Assembly: GCA_900546785.1 (NCBI GenBank)
Contig: URED01000036.1
Location: 1-23,052 of the forward strand
Direction: 5' to 3'
Origin: an uncultured Oscillospiraceae bacterium
GTDB taxonomy: Bacteria > Bacillota > Clostridia > Oscillospirales > Acutalibacteraceae
DNA length: 23,052 nt
The first letter of the stretch is position 1. Every line of letters begins with the position of its first letter. The notes beneath the pieces are model-generated. The model was not told where the DNA came from. It searched no databases and worked only from the letters and a program-made list of their open reading frames with translations. This document shows, in pieces, positions 22,842-23,052 of the stretch. The position numbers and the translations under genes were made by a program.

Positions 22842-22852
22842 GGAGAAGCGGT

Positions 22853-22912
22853 ATGAAGTATATCAGAGCACTTGCAGTTTTGGTCTTTTACCCCTGCTTT
22901 GTAGAAAGATAA
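22853..22912 (+). pseudogene. Gene start interrupted after 19 codons
   Basis: A near-ideal ribosome binding site AAAGGAG (22839-22845) sits 7 nt before ATG (22853). The frame reads MKYIRALAVLVF, which looks like the start of a signal peptide or membrane helix, then YPCFVER and TAA at 22910-22912. A repeat element follows. I infer that the original gene was cut near its start, with the rest beyond the window or lost. The alternative is a genuine 19-residue peptide; the sequence alone does not exclude it. Product unknown. Confidence 0.5.
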
Positions 22913-22930
22913 GCCATAACAAATCTATGC

Positions 22931-23020
22931 AGATCAGACTCCCCGGCAAGCCAAAGCATTGGCTCCCCTGTGCAAGGGGAGCTGTCAGCGAAGCTGCCTG
23001 AGGGGTTGTAAAAACACAAC
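22931..23020. repeat. Dispersed palindromic intergenic repeat (GGCTCCCC type)
   Basis: The core stem is GCTCCCCT (22962-22969) with AGGGGAGC (22975-22982) around GTGCA. A second small stem, CAGC-GAA-GCTG (22986-22996), and a third, GTTGT/ACAAC (23005-23009 with 23016-23020), follow. CTCCCC/GGGGAG motifs recur on both sides. I recognise the block from TTGGCTCCCC through GAGGGGTTGT as a widespread non-coding repeat in gut Clostridia; that recognition is from memory. It is probably a MITE-like element. Its left boundary, given here as about 22931, is uncertain, and the right boundary may extend to the window end. Confidence 0.65.
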
Positions 23021-23052
23021 GCTGATTAAAGCAATAACGCACCTGCAACAAT

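Larger units (their letters stand above)
22748..23052. other. Terminal intergenic region after trmB
   Basis: This 305-bp stretch holds an imperfect TAAACC/GGTTTA stem near 22765-22791, the inverted repeat and ribosome binding site before the interrupted start at 22853, and the GGCTCCCC repeat. I see no further gene. The - strand frame across 22863-23051 runs through the repeat and is not credible as a gene. Confidence 0.6.

Noticed and set aside
22863..23051. Minus-strand frame of 62 codons at the window end
   Set aside because: It reads through the palindromic repeat, and repeats of this kind give spurious frames.

Overview
The window looks like the chromosomal origin-proximal region of a Gram-positive anaerobe of the class Clostridia, most likely an Oscillospiraceae/Ruminococcaceae-type gut bacterium. 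That placement is inferred from the conserved order rpmH-rnpA-yidD-yidC-jag-mnmE-mnmG-rsmG-noc-parA-parB, the Bacillota-type parS sites, strong AGGAGG-like ribosome binding sites, and a dispersed GGCTCCCC-type repeat of the sort common in gut Clostridia. dnaA and oriC should lie just left of base 1. No DnaA boxes are visible inside the window.

Layout. Bases 1-272 are an intergenic leader containing a compact nested inverted-repeat element. Bases 273-7061 hold the ribosomal protein L34 / RNase P / membrane insertase / tRNA-modification cluster on the + strand: rpmH, rnpA, yidD, yidC, jag (khpB), terminator, mnmE, mnmG, rsmG, terminator. Bases 7188-10248 hold the chromosome segregation module: noc, a roughly 580-bp AT-rich gap with three parS sites and a good promoter, parA (soj) and parB (spo0J). 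serS follows closely and ends in a bidirectional terminator. Across that terminator, on the - strand, lies the 3' remnant of an alkaline-phosphatase-superfamily gene that has lost its start and most of its body.

Bases 12061-14188 are a promoter-driven potassium uptake unit (ktrB/trkH-like channel and ktrA/trkA-like RCK subunit) that ends in a shared bidirectional terminator. Bases 14247-18605 on the - strand form a surface-polysaccharide operon: family 2 glycosyltransferase, UDP-galactopyranose mutase (glf), and two further family 2 glycosyltransferases, driven by a consensus TTGACA-N17-TATAAT promoter. Divergent from it, bases 18830-22747 on the + strand hold a GHMP sugar kinase, nadA, mnmA and trmB with short gaps. 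Bases 22748-23052 hold a start site with an excellent Shine-Dalgarno sequence but only a 19-codon frame, followed by a dispersed palindromic repeat, which suggests a gene interrupted near its start.

Functional links. MnmE and MnmG install the (carboxymethyl)aminomethyl group on U34 and MnmA installs 2-thiouridine on the same base, so both halves of that modification are encoded here. RsmG and TrmB make m7G in 16S rRNA and tRNA. YidC and Jag are the usual insertase and RNA-binding pair. Noc, ParA, ParB and parS organise origin segregation. glf and the glycosyltransferases probably build a galactofuranose-containing surface glycan. I did not find a clearly new multi-gene system. The points most worth a second look are the decayed or interrupted genes, the two repeat elements, the non-canonical active-site residues in TrmB and the GHMP kinase, the divergent SerRS, and a Noc without the usual membrane-targeting helix.
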